From Deinococcus alpinitundrae (GTDB lineage Bacteria; Deinococcota; Deinococci; Deinococcales; Deinococcaceae): a stretch of 64,000 nucleotides of DNA. The stretch's first letter is position 1. Each line of letters begins with the position of its first letter. The DNA is taken from the NCBI RefSeq assembly GCF_009982895.1, contig NZ_WXZL01000003.1:186001-250000 (forward strand), read 5' to 3'. Made by a program: the position numbers and the translations under genes. The notes beneath the pieces were generated by a model, which had not been told where the DNA came from, ran no database searches, and saw nothing but the letters and a program-made list of their open reading frames with translations. Below, piece by piece: positions 1-8,271 of the stretch.

Positions 1-227
1 AGGGTGCCGTCCGCCGTCAGCACCAGGGCGATGGGCCGCTCGGTGGGGGAGAAGAAGAAGCCGGAAAGGTACGCGACCCGCGTCGGCCCGAACACGCACA
101 TGGCGTCCAGCCCGCGCGCTTGCAGCAGCGCGCAGAGCTTTTCGCGGCGCAGTCGGTACTCGTCGGCGCTGATTTCGAGTCTGGAGAGGGCCCCAGAGAA
201 GGCTGGCGGTGGCGCTGAATCGGGCAT
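1..227 (-). CDS. M24-family (Xaa-Pro peptidase/creatinase-like) protein, N-terminal part
   Basis: Only the first 75 or so codons lie in the window; the gene runs off the left edge. The visible stretch is a creatinase-type N-terminal domain: an RREKLCALLQARGLDA segment, then FGPTRVAYLSGFFF and a TERPIALVLTADG strand. This arrangement is typical of Xaa-Pro aminopeptidases, prolidases and creatinase-like enzymes. The metal site lies in the missing C-terminal part, so activity cannot be judged. The ATG at 227 has an AAGGAG ribosome site 8 bases upstream. It follows the IclR gene by 43 bases on the same strand, so the two are probably cotranscribed and the peptidase belongs to the peptide-type locus to the right. 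Confidence 0.75.
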   Translation of the reverse strand, partial: MPDSAPPPAFSGALSRLEISADEYRLRREKLCALLQARGLDAMCVFGPTRVAYLSGFFFSPTERPIALVLTADGT

Positions 228-270
228 GATGCTCACTCCTTCAGATGGGAAGCCGAGGGGAGGGGGAAAC

Positions 271-1059
271 TCAGTCGCTGCCGATCGGCTCGGCACTCAT
301 CGGCTGACGAATGAGTTCGTTGGCGCATCTCGAAGCCATCCCCATGACGGCCTGGCTGACTTCCGGCACTCGCACGCGGCTCAGGCGGCTGGTCGGCCCG
401 GCCACCCCGATGGCGGCGATGACCTTGCCCGCGCCGTTGAAGACGCCTGCCGACAAGCAGCGCACGCCCACCTCGCGCTCCTCATCGTCGAGCGCGTACC
501 CCTGTTCTCTGACGCGGCGCAGTTCCATCAGCAGCGCGTCCTCGTCGGTAATCGTGTGCGGCGTGCGGGCCGGCAGCCCCGACTTGCGGATGATCTCGTC
601 GAGGCGGGCGGGCGGCAGGTCAGCCAGAAAGACCTTGCCCACATCTGAGCAGTGCAGCGGCGCGATGCTACCGGGGGTGGTGAACATCCTGACCATACTG
701 AACGGCTCGACCTGGCTGAGGTACATGGCGCTGGTGCCGTAGAGCTGAGCGATGTGGGCGGTTTCGCCGGTCAGCTCGACGAGCTCTTGCAGGTAGGGCC
801 GCACCCGCCGCACCAGGTCGTAGCGCAGGTGCAGCGCACTGCTGATGTCCACAATCTCGGGGCCGATGTCGTAGCGCTTGGTCTGCGGGTCCTGAAACAC
901 GTAGTTCTTGACTGTCAGGGTCTGAAGAATGCGGTGGATGGTGCTGGGCGCGAGGTTCATGGCCTGCGACAGCTCAGCGATGCTCAGGGATTTATTGGCC
1001 GCCACGATGGTGTTGACGATGTCGAGGGCACGCTCGACGCTCTGGACATTCTCGCTCAT
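271..1059 (-). CDS. IclR-family transcriptional regulator
   Basis: A 262-residue protein of normal IclR length. Residues 6-60 form the winged helix-turn-helix (SVERALDIVNTIV, then LSIAELSQAMNLAPSTIHRIL). Residues 75-250 form the IclR effector domain, with the PLHCSDVGKVFLADLP segment typical of the ligand pocket. IclR proteins usually control a neighbouring catabolic operon and respond to a pathway metabolite. It lies 69 bases downstream of the zinc peptidase gene and just upstream of the M24 gene, on the same strand, so it is probably autoregulated as the middle gene of a leftward operon. Two IclR-type palindromes at 2354-2401, between this operon and the rightward transporter operon, are its likely targets; that link is inference. 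Confidence 0.9.
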   Translation of the reverse strand: MSENVQSVERALDIVNTIVAANKSLSIAELSQAMNLAPSTIHRILQTLTVKNYVFQDPQTKRYDIGPEIVDISSALHLRYDLVRRVRPYLQELVELTGETAHIAQLYGTSAMYLSQVEPFSMVRMFTTPGSIAPLHCSDVGKVFLADLPPARLDEIIRKSGLPARTPHTITDEDALLMELRRVREQGYALDDEEREVGVRCLSAGVFNGAGKVIAAIGVAGPTSRLSRVRVPEVSQAVMGMASRCANELIRQPMSAEPIGSD

Positions 1060-1128
1060 GAAGGCTCACTCACAACAGCCCGCGCGCAGAGAAGACTCGT
1101 GTTGGATTCGAGGCATGGTCTGGAAAGC

Positions 1129-2325
1129 TTACGCGCCGAACATCTTCAGGCTGCGGGGTGACTGCATCTGGCCGTAGAGCGTTTCGATGAAGGCGGGCCA
1201 ATCGGCTTCGCTGACGTGCTCGCGCACCTCACGTACCGCCTCGTTACCGAACCAGTACGAGGCGATAAACGGTCCCCGGAACGGATAGCTGGCGAAGCGG
1301 ATGCGGCCCTCGATCCAGGGTTTCTGGCCGAATGACATGCGTTCCAGAAAATCCGTGATCCGCCCCTCGTCCCAGCCCTCGCCCATCTGATACCACGCGG
1401 CGCTGGTCGCGCTGGCGCTGCGAATCCGGCGCAGCTGCTGGTGAATGGCGTCGTTCTCGTCATCCAGCCAGTCAATCAGTTCCACGCCCTGATCGCCGAT
1501 GCCTTCCTGCACGCAGCCGGTGACGGCGTTGGCCGTGCACAGCAGCACGTCCATGGTGCTCTCGCCGCTCTGCGCCTTGTCACGGGTGTACAGCAGCTGG
1601 GTGGAGTGGCCGGGAAATACCTCGTGGCACACCAGATGCTTGAGGGCCGAGCGGGTAAAGCTCAGATCGACATTGAGGTCCATCTGGCCCAGGTTGAAAT
1701 TGCAGCGGGCAGTGTAGGGCACGTCCCGCAGGGCATTGAGCTGCATGGTGTAGTCGCCCGTCGGGTAAATGCGGGCGTCGGTGCGGCGCTGGGCCTCGGC
1801 CATGAGTTCCTTGAAGACGGGTTCGAGTTGCGCCGAGTCGAGGGTGCGCTCGGCTTCCCAGCGGTGAATCCGCTCGGCGAGGGGACCGTGCTGGATGCCC
1901 GCTTGTCCCAGCAGGGCCTCGAGCTGGCCGTGCATGGCGCTGAGTTCCTCGTCCGAGATCGGAGCGGCGGGCACGCCGACCAGCCCTTCGAGCTTCTCGC
2001 GGAAACTCAGCACCTCGCCCTCGAACAGCCGGGCCGCCGTCTTGAGGGAGCGCAGCATGTCGGTCAGGAAGGTGCGGCGCATGCCCTGCGGATAGGGCCT
2101 GAGCAGTTCCTCCAACTGCCCCAACTCGGTCTGAACAGCGTCCCAGTCGTTCAGGGCCAGCGGCGGCACCAGATCGTTGCCCAGGTAGATTGGTACCAGC
2201 CCTTCGCTGTCGAGAACGCCGTGCCCGCGCGAGAGTCGCCGCTCGAGATGGTCCATACCAATGGTGAGGGCGGTAAGCCGCTGGCCGAGCAACGCATCAT
2301 CAACAGTCCTGTCCTGGTTCTGCAT
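1129..2325 (-). CDS. HEVFPGH-motif zinc peptidase-like protein (DUF885-related)
   Basis: A 398-residue protein with a gluzincin-type metal site: HEVFPGH at residues 234-240 (two His ligands and the catalytic Glu) and QEGIGDQG around residue 274, a candidate third ligand. The motif resembles the HExxPGHH site of DUF885 proteins, but the protein is shorter and the rest is divergent. No signal peptide is visible, so it is probably cytoplasmic. A hydrolase for an imported peptide or amide would fit its place opposite a peptide-type ABC transporter. The ATG has a good AGGAGG site about 8 bases upstream. A promoter (TTGACT, 18-base spacer, AATGAT) lies in the divergent region, with an IclR-type palindrome inside it. 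The substrate is unknown. Confidence 0.75.
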   Translation of the reverse strand: MQNQDRTVDDALLGQRLTALTIGMDHLERRLSRGHGVLDSEGLVPIYLGNDLVPPLALNDWDAVQTELGQLEELLRPYPQGMRRTFLTDMLRSLKTAARLFEGEVLSFREKLEGLVGVPAAPISDEELSAMHGQLEALLGQAGIQHGPLAERIHRWEAERTLDSAQLEPVFKELMAEAQRRTDARIYPTGDYTMQLNALRDVPYTARCNFNLGQMDLNVDLSFTRSALKHLVCHEVFPGHSTQLLYTRDKAQSGESTMDVLLCTANAVTGCVQEGIGDQGVELIDWLDDENDAIHQQLRRIRSASATSAAWYQMGEGWDEGRITDFLERMSFGQKPWIEGRIRFASYPFRGPFIASYWFGNEAVREVREHVSEADWPAFIETLYGQMQSPRSLKMFGA

Positions 2326-2349
2326 GTTGTTCCTCCTGGAATGGACCTC

Positions 2350-2379
2350 ATCATTCCGCCAAATGGAACTTCAAGTCAA
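2350..2379 (-). promoter_or_regulatory. Leftward promoter of the peptidase-iclR-M24 operon
   Basis: On the minus strand TTGACT (2379-2374) is followed after 18 bases by AATGAT (2355-2350), about 25 bases upstream of the peptidase ATG at 2325. The palindrome at 2354-2368 lies between and over these boxes, where a bound regulator would block polymerase. Confidence 0.5.
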
Positions 2380-2401
2380 GAGGCGGTTCCGCAGGGTGGA
2401 A
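2354..2401. promoter_or_regulatory. Two IclR-type palindromic operators
   Basis: TTCCGCCAAATGGAA (2354-2368) and TTCCGCAGGGTGGAA (2387-2401) share the pattern TTCCGC-N4-TGGAA and lie 33 bases apart, about three helical turns. IclR proteins often bind paired sites as a dimer of dimers. The left site overlaps the leftward promoter. The right site ends 19 bases before the rightward -35 box. Assignment to the IclR protein at 271-1059 is inference from position. Confidence 0.55.
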
Positions 2402-2420
2402 GAAAACGACTGTGGCTATC

Positions 2421-2449
2421 TTGACTTTCTCAAGCAGTCTGCCTAAACT
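2421..2449 (+). promoter_or_regulatory. Rightward promoter of the DppABC-type operon
   Basis: TTGACT (2421-2426), a 17-base spacer and TAAACT (2444-2449) make a good sigma-70-type promoter. The coding sequence starts at 2528 behind a GGAGG site. The IclR-type palindromes lie just upstream, in a position suited to activation. Confidence 0.65.
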
Positions 2450-2527
2450 GCTCTCTAAACCTTTCCCCAATATACGGTTTTTTGAGCGTTCTGGCCGCAC
2501 TTCTCTCTCAGCAACGGAGGTAGGACG

Positions 2528-4147
2528 ATGGGTAATCAGAAGCAGTTCGGGTATTCCGTCAGACAGAAAAGCGCCCGCTTGGCGTTCGCCACTTTCATTC
2601 TACTGGGTGGAATGAGTCTGGCCCAGCAGCGGGGCGGCACCCTGACGGTGGGGCTGAGTTACGACATCGACACCCTCAACGTTTACTCCACCGGCTACCT
2701 GGGCGATGTGCAGGCCACCGTGGCCGAGGGACTGCTCGCGCCCAACGAGAAGGCCAAGTACGTGCCGGTGCTGGCGACCACCGTGCCGACCATCAAGAAC
2801 GGCGGCATCAAGGTGGCCGCCGACAACAAGAGCATGGTCATCACCTACAAGCTGCGCCCGAACGTCAAGTGGTCGGATGGCCAGCCGTTTACCTCGGCTG
2901 ACGTGAAGTTCACCTGGGACGCGGTCAAAGACCCCAAATTCATCGCCGAGTCCAAAGACGGCACCGAGGACATCGCCTCGATCGACACGCCCAATCCGCT
3001 GACTGTGGTGGTCAATTACAAACGGGTGGCTCCCGACTTTGCCAGCACGCTGTTTACCTTCGGCATTCTGCCCAAGCACACCCTGGAAGGCAAAGACCTC
3101 AACACCGACAACTACAACCAGATGCCGCTGGGCACCGGTCCCTTCAAGGTCACGCAGTACGTCAAGGGACAGTACGTGGTGCTGGAGCGCAACCCGTACT
3201 ACTGGCGCAAGGACAAGGCCGGCGTGCAGCTGCCGTACCTCGACAAGATGATCTTCAAGATCATTCCTGACAGCAACACCCTGGTGACGCAGCTCAAGTC
3301 CGGCGAGATTCAGATGGCCACCAGCGTGCCGTATTCGCAGGTGCCGCAACTCGCCAGCCAGTCCGGCCTGAGCATCGTCAAGAATCCGGTGCTGTCCTGG
3401 CAACACCTCGACTTCAACCTCAAAGGCCCGGCGGCCTTCCGTGACGTCAATGTGCGCAAGGCCTTTGCCTACGCCCTGGACAAGTCCACCGTCTCCAAGG
3501 CACTGGGCGGTTACCCGGTGCCGATCAACACAGTGGTCGTGCCGGTCTTCTCGTACAGCAACAAGAACGTGCCGAAGTACCCCTACGACCTCGCCAAGGC
3601 CAAGCAACTGCTCGACGCCGCCGGCTACAAGCCCGGCGCGGACGGCATCCGGGTCAAGGACGGCGTGCGCATGAGTTACAACATCATGGTGCAGGCGGGG
3701 CGCTCCACTGACGAGGACGCCGAACAGGTCATCATCGCCCAGATGAAGGCGCTGGGGGTCGAACTCAAGCCCGACAACAAGTCCGGCGTGGCTTTCCGCG
3801 ACGCGCGCTACAAGGGCGGCTACGATCTGTTCTACAGCGGCTGGATCACCTCGGCTGACCCCTCCTACAGTGTCTTCTTCGGGAGCAAAGGCCCCAACAA
3901 CGGCCAGGGCTACAGCAATCCCAAAATCGACGCGCTGCTCGCCACGGCCGACAGCACGCTCGACCCCACGGTGAGAACCAAGGCCCTGCGCGACTTCCAG
4001 ACGCTGCTGATGCAGGACCTGCCCAGCATTCCCGTCGCCACCAACCCGTCGATCATCGTGGTCACGGATAAGCTCGGCGGCTTCGTGTCCAACCCCACCA
4101 ACATGACCAATTTCGTCAACACCAGCGGCTGGTACTTGAAGAAGTGA
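2528..4147 (+). CDS. Peptide-type ABC transporter substrate-binding protein (family 5)
   Basis: A 539-residue exported binding protein of the SBP_bac_5 (DppA/OppA) family. Residues 1-32 are a signal peptide ending MSLA-QQ. The mature part opens with RGGTLTVGLSYDIDTLN and contains the family segment LRPNVKWSDGQPFTSADVKFTWD. No lipobox cysteine is seen. The family binds peptides, nickel chelates, opines and some oligosaccharides, so the ligand cannot be read from sequence. The neighbouring peptidases suggest a peptide or an amide-linked compound. A GGAGG site precedes the ATG at 2528. It is the first gene of the rightward operon, and a hairpin separates it from the permease genes. Confidence 0.9.
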   Translation: MGNQKQFGYSVRQKSARLAFATFILLGGMSLAQQRGGTLTVGLSYDIDTLNVYSTGYLGDVQATVAEGLLAPNEKAKYVPVLATTVPTIKNGGIKVAADNKSMVITYKLRPNVKWSDGQPFTSADVKFTWDAVKDPKFIAESKDGTEDIASIDTPNPLTVVVNYKRVAPDFASTLFTFGILPKHTLEGKDLNTDNYNQMPLGTGPFKVTQYVKGQYVVLERNPYYWRKDKAGVQLPYLDKMIFKIIPDSNTLVTQLKSGEIQMATSVPYSQVPQLASQSGLSIVKNPVLSWQHLDFNLKGPAAFRDVNVRKAFAYALDKSTVSKALGGYPVPINTVVVPVFSYSNKNVPKYPYDLAKAKQLLDAAGYKPGADGIRVKDGVRMSYNIMVQAGRSTDEDAEQVIIAQMKALGVELKPDNKSGVAFRDARYKGGYDLFYSGWITSADPSYSVFFGSKGPNNGQGYSNPKIDALLATADSTLDPTVRTKALRDFQTLLMQDLPSIPVATNPSIIVVTDKLGGFVSNPTNMTNFVNTSGWYLKK

Positions 4148-4154
4148 GTCTACC

Positions 4155-4189
4155 GGCCCCGACTGCCGCTGACACAGGGTACCGGGGCC
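4155..4189 (+). terminator. Intercistronic hairpin after the binding-protein gene
   Basis: GGCCCCG (4155-4161) pairs with CGGGGCC (4183-4189), followed by TTCTTATT. It lies between the binding-protein stop and the permease start. Such hairpins often attenuate transcription or stabilise the upstream mRNA, giving more binding protein than permease. Confidence 0.5.
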
Positions 4190-4213
4190 TTCTTATTGCG
4201 CCGGGAGAATGCC

Positions 4214-5159
4214 ATGAGTTTGACGTACGTATTTAAGCGCCTGCTAGGGATGCTGCCACTGCTGCTGGGCGTGTCGTTGATTCTCTTCGGCGTGCTGCAC
4301 CTCGCGCCGGGTGGCCCGCTGGACGTGTATGCCGACAATCCTTCGGTGACGCAGGAAGCCCTGGAGCAGATGAAACGCGCCTTCGGGCTGGATCAGCCGA
4401 TTCCGGTGCAGTACGTCAAATGGGTCGGGGCCTTTGTCCAGGGCGAGTGGGGATTTTCCATCCGCACTGCGCAACCGGTGGTCGAAGAAGTGCTCGCGCG
4501 CCTGCCGGCCACCCTGATGCTGGGCGGCAGCGCCTTCGTGCTGGCCCTGATCATCGCTGTTCCGCTGGGCGTTCTCAGCGCCACCCGGCGGTACTCGGGG
4601 GTGGATTACCTCATCACGCTGCTGTCGTTTCTGGGCATCAGCACCCCGGTCTTCTGGCTGGCCCTGATGCTGCAACTGCTCTTCTCGGTGCAGTGGCGGG
4701 TGCTGCCCTCGGCCGGGATGCAGACCATCGGAGACGGCTCTTTTCTGGACGTGCTGCGCCACATGCTGCTGCCCACCTTTATCCTGGCGTTCGCCTCGGT
4801 GGCGGGCTGGAGCCGGTACATGCGGGCCAGCATGGTGGAGGTCCTGAACCAGGACTACGTGCGCACGGCACGCGCCAAGGGCGTCTCCAACCGCCGGGTC
4901 ACCTACGCCCACGCCTTTCGCAACGCCTTGATTCCGGTAGTCACGGTGGTGGCGCTCGATTTCGCCTCGATCATCTCCGGCGCGGTCATTACCGAAACGA
5001 TCTTCGCCTGGCCGGGGGTGGGGCGGCTGTTTATCGACTCGATGAACGGGCGCGACTATCCGGTGCTGATGGCCTTACTCATGGTCGGCTCATTCGCGCT
5101 GATTCTCAGCAACCTGCTGGCCGACCTGGCCTACAGCCTCATCGACCCCAGGATTCGCT

Positions 5160-5167
<8 letters not shown>
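4214..5167 (+). CDS. ABC transporter permease, DppB/OppB type
   Basis: A 317-residue inner-membrane protein with about six hydrophobic segments, starting with LLGMLPLLLGVSLILFGVLH. It carries the DppB hallmark GLDQPIPVQYVKWV after the first helix and the cytoplasmic coupling loop NQDYVRTARAKGVSNRRV that contacts an ATPase. The ATG at 4214 is preferred over a TTG at 4196 because GGGAGA lies 5 bases upstream of it. Its end overlaps the next permease start by 8 bases, so the two are translated together. It would pair with the following DppC-type subunit. No ATPase gene follows in this cluster. Confidence 0.9.
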
Positions 5168-6047
<880 letters not shown>

Positions 6048-6070
6048 ACATTCACGCTTAAGGAGACAAG

Positions 6071-7150
6071 ATGAAGATCACCATTCTGGGCGCGGGAGCC
6101 ATCGGCGGCCTCGCCGGGGCCTATATGTCAAAAGCCGGTTACGACGTGACGCTGGTCGACCGCTGGGCCGAGCACATCGACGCCATCAAGAAGAACGGCA
6201 TCACGGTGGACGGCGTGCGCGGTGATTTGCACTTCGACGTCAAGGCCCTTCATCCGAGTGAACTCACCGGCCCGCTGGAAGCGGTGCTGATCGCCACCAA
6301 GAGCCAGCACACCCTGGAAGCGCTGGAAAGCGTGCTGCCGCTGTTCGGCCCCGATACCTTCGTGGTGTCGTACCAGAACGGCTTCAACGAGCACGACATC
6401 GCCGCCAAGCTGACCGAGGCGGGGCTGGGCGGCCTGGAGCGGGTCATCGGCTCGATTCCCAACTACGGTGGGGCGCTGGTCGATCCCGGTTACCTGGAGT
6501 TTGTCCACGAGGGAGCCATTCAACTCGGCGAGATGACCGGCGAGCGCACCCCGCGCCTTCAGGAATTGGCGAAGATGCTCTCGGCGCTGACCGAGGTGCA
6601 GCTCAGCGACAACATCTGGGGCCAGATCTGGGCCAAGGAGGTCTACAGCGCCCAAGTGGTGTTCAGTGCCCTGGTCAACGCGCCGATCCGTGAAACGCTG
6701 GGCGTGGAGCGCTACGCCAGAATCGCGGGCGCGGTGGTGCGCGAGGCACTGGAAATCGCCGAGGCCAACGGCATCACGGTGGAAGCGTTTGATTTCTTCG
6801 ACCCGGCCAACTACAAACCGCAGACGCCCGCCGAGACCCAGAAGCTGATCGACAACATCAACCATGCGGTCTGGCTGCTCAAGAAGGACCAGAAGCCCGA
6901 CGCCCACCAGTTCAAGAAGAAGGGCAGCGGCATCTGGTGGGACATCGTGTACCGCAACCGGCCCTCCGAGGTGCGCTCCAGCAACGGCAAACTGGTGGAC
7001 TACGCCGCCAGGGTCGGGGCCGATTCCCGCCTGAACGCCAAGCTCTGCGAGATGATCTACGAGATTGAGGGCGGCCAGCGGCCCCTCGGATTTGAAAATT
7101 ACGACGAGCTGGAAGCGTATGTCGCCTCCATCGGCAAGGCGCTGCCATGA
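6071..7150 (+). CDS. Ketopantoate reductase (ApbA/PanE)-family oxidoreductase
   Basis: A 359-residue NAD(P)-dependent dehydrogenase. The N-terminus is a Rossmann fold with GAGAIGGLAGAY at residues 7-18. The C-terminal all-helical domain contains the WAKEVYSA segment where ketopantoate reductases place their catalytic lysine. It is longer than true PanE (about 300 residues), with extra sequence near DAHQFKKKGSGIWWDIVYRNRPSE, as in catabolic homologues. An AAGGAGA site precedes the ATG. Being embedded in a transporter/peptidase operon argues against a role in vitamin synthesis and for reduction or oxidation of a 2-oxo/2-hydroxy acid made from the imported compound. The substrate is unknown. Confidence 0.8.
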   Translation: MKITILGAGAIGGLAGAYMSKAGYDVTLVDRWAEHIDAIKKNGITVDGVRGDLHFDVKALHPSELTGPLEAVLIATKSQHTLEALESVLPLFGPDTFVVSYQNGFNEHDIAAKLTEAGLGGLERVIGSIPNYGGALVDPGYLEFVHEGAIQLGEMTGERTPRLQELAKMLSALTEVQLSDNIWGQIWAKEVYSAQVVFSALVNAPIRETLGVERYARIAGAVVREALEIAEANGITVEAFDFFDPANYKPQTPAETQKLIDNINHAVWLLKKDQKPDAHQFKKKGSGIWWDIVYRNRPSEVRSSNGKLVDYAARVGADSRLNAKLCEMIYEIEGGQRPLGFENYDELEAYVASIGKALP

Positions 7151-8271
7151 GCGGCCAGAAACGATTGGGGGTCGGCGTCATCGGGGCGCATGCCTGGGCC
7201 GAGAAAGCCCACCTGCCGGGGTACGCGGCGTATGACCGCGCTGATTTGGTGGCGATCTGCGACACCGTGCCGGAACGGGCGCAGGCCATGGCCGAGCTGT
7301 TTGGCATCCGCAAGATCTACACCGACGCCCAGGAACTCATCAACGACCCCGAGGTGCAGATGGTGGATGTCTGCACGCCCACCGACACCCACCTGCCGCT
7401 GAGTCTGGCGGCCATCGTTGCTGGCAAGCACGTCATTTCCGAGAAGCCGCTGGCGCACGACGCCAAGGACGCCTTCGCCGCCGCCGCGCTCGCTCAGGAA
7501 AAGGGTGTGCGCACCAAGCTGGGTTTTACCTTCCGTTACTCGCCCGCGATCCGCCAGATCAAGACCTGGGTGGACGACGGCACGCTGGGCGAGATCTTCC
7601 ACGTTCACGGCTTGGAGCAGAACTCGCAGTTTCTGGATCCGACCTATCCGCTGCGTCAGGTGTCTCAGGACGCCGACTGGTCGCAGCTGATTCCCTCGTC
7701 CATCGTGGGCTACGGCTCGCACCTGCTCGATCTGGTGCGCTGGTGCGCGGGCGAGTACAAGAGTGTGATCGGCAGCCTGCACAACTACGTGCCGGAACGC
7801 ATTGTGCGCGGCTACGAGGGCATGCAGCGCATTCCAGTCGAGGACGGCGCGGTGGCCCTGGCTGAGTTCGCCAGCGGAGCGCAGGGGATGCTTCAGACCT
7901 CGTATATCGCGGTGGGCAACTATCCCGGTGTGGAGCTGCGGATCTACGGCAGCAAGGGTGCGGCGGTGGCCCGGCTGGTGGAGGAAAACGGGATTGCCGA
8001 GACGCTCCACTTCGCCACGCCCGACGCGGTGGAATTCCGCGAGATTGACCTGCCCGACACGGCCTATCCGCCCGGCACCACCCTGCACACGCCCTGGCCG
8101 GAGCTGTACTACCGCAATCTGATCCGCTTCTGGGTGGACGAGATTCTGGATGACCTGCCCGGCGAATGCACCTTCTACGACGGAGCCAAGAGCCAGGAAA
8201 CGGTCAACGCCATCGTGCAGTCGTTCCGCGAGCGGCGCTGGGTGGACTTGCCGAAGGTCACGGCGCAGTGA
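7147..8271 (+). CDS. Gfo/Idh/MocA-family oxidoreductase
   Basis: A 374-residue dehydrogenase. The N-terminal Rossmann domain has an atypical nucleotide loop (GVIGAHAWAEKAHLPGY in place of GxGxxG) but keeps the EKPLA motif (SEKPLAHDAKDA) and the DVCTPTDTH segment. The C-terminal alpha/beta domain is the usual substrate-binding sheet. The family oxidises or reduces sugars, inositols and related polyols with NAD(P). It overlaps the previous stop by 4 bases and the next start by 4 bases (GTGA), so it is translationally coupled. Its substrate is unknown. Confidence 0.85.
   Translation: MSGQKRLGVGVIGAHAWAEKAHLPGYAAYDRADLVAICDTVPERAQAMAELFGIRKIYTDAQELINDPEVQMVDVCTPTDTHLPLSLAAIVAGKHVISEKPLAHDAKDAFAAAALAQEKGVRTKLGFTFRYSPAIRQIKTWVDDGTLGEIFHVHGLEQNSQFLDPTYPLRQVSQDADWSQLIPSSIVGYGSHLLDLVRWCAGEYKSVIGSLHNYVPERIVRGYEGMQRIPVEDGAVALAEFASGAQGMLQTSYIAVGNYPGVELRIYGSKGAAVARLVEENGIAETLHFATPDAVEFREIDLPDTAYPPGTTLHTPWPELYYRNLIRFWVDEILDDLPGECTFYDGAKSQETVNAIVQSFRERRWVDLPKVTAQ

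Noticed and set aside
1441..2424. Long plus-strand frame opposite the zinc peptidase gene
   Set aside because: It is an antisense shadow of a GC-rich gene; its composition is rich in His/Gly/Arg with no family motif and no ribosome site.
2600..3607. 335-codon minus-strand frame inside the binding-protein gene
   Set aside because: It mirrors strong, family-matching coding on the other strand and has no recognisable domain.
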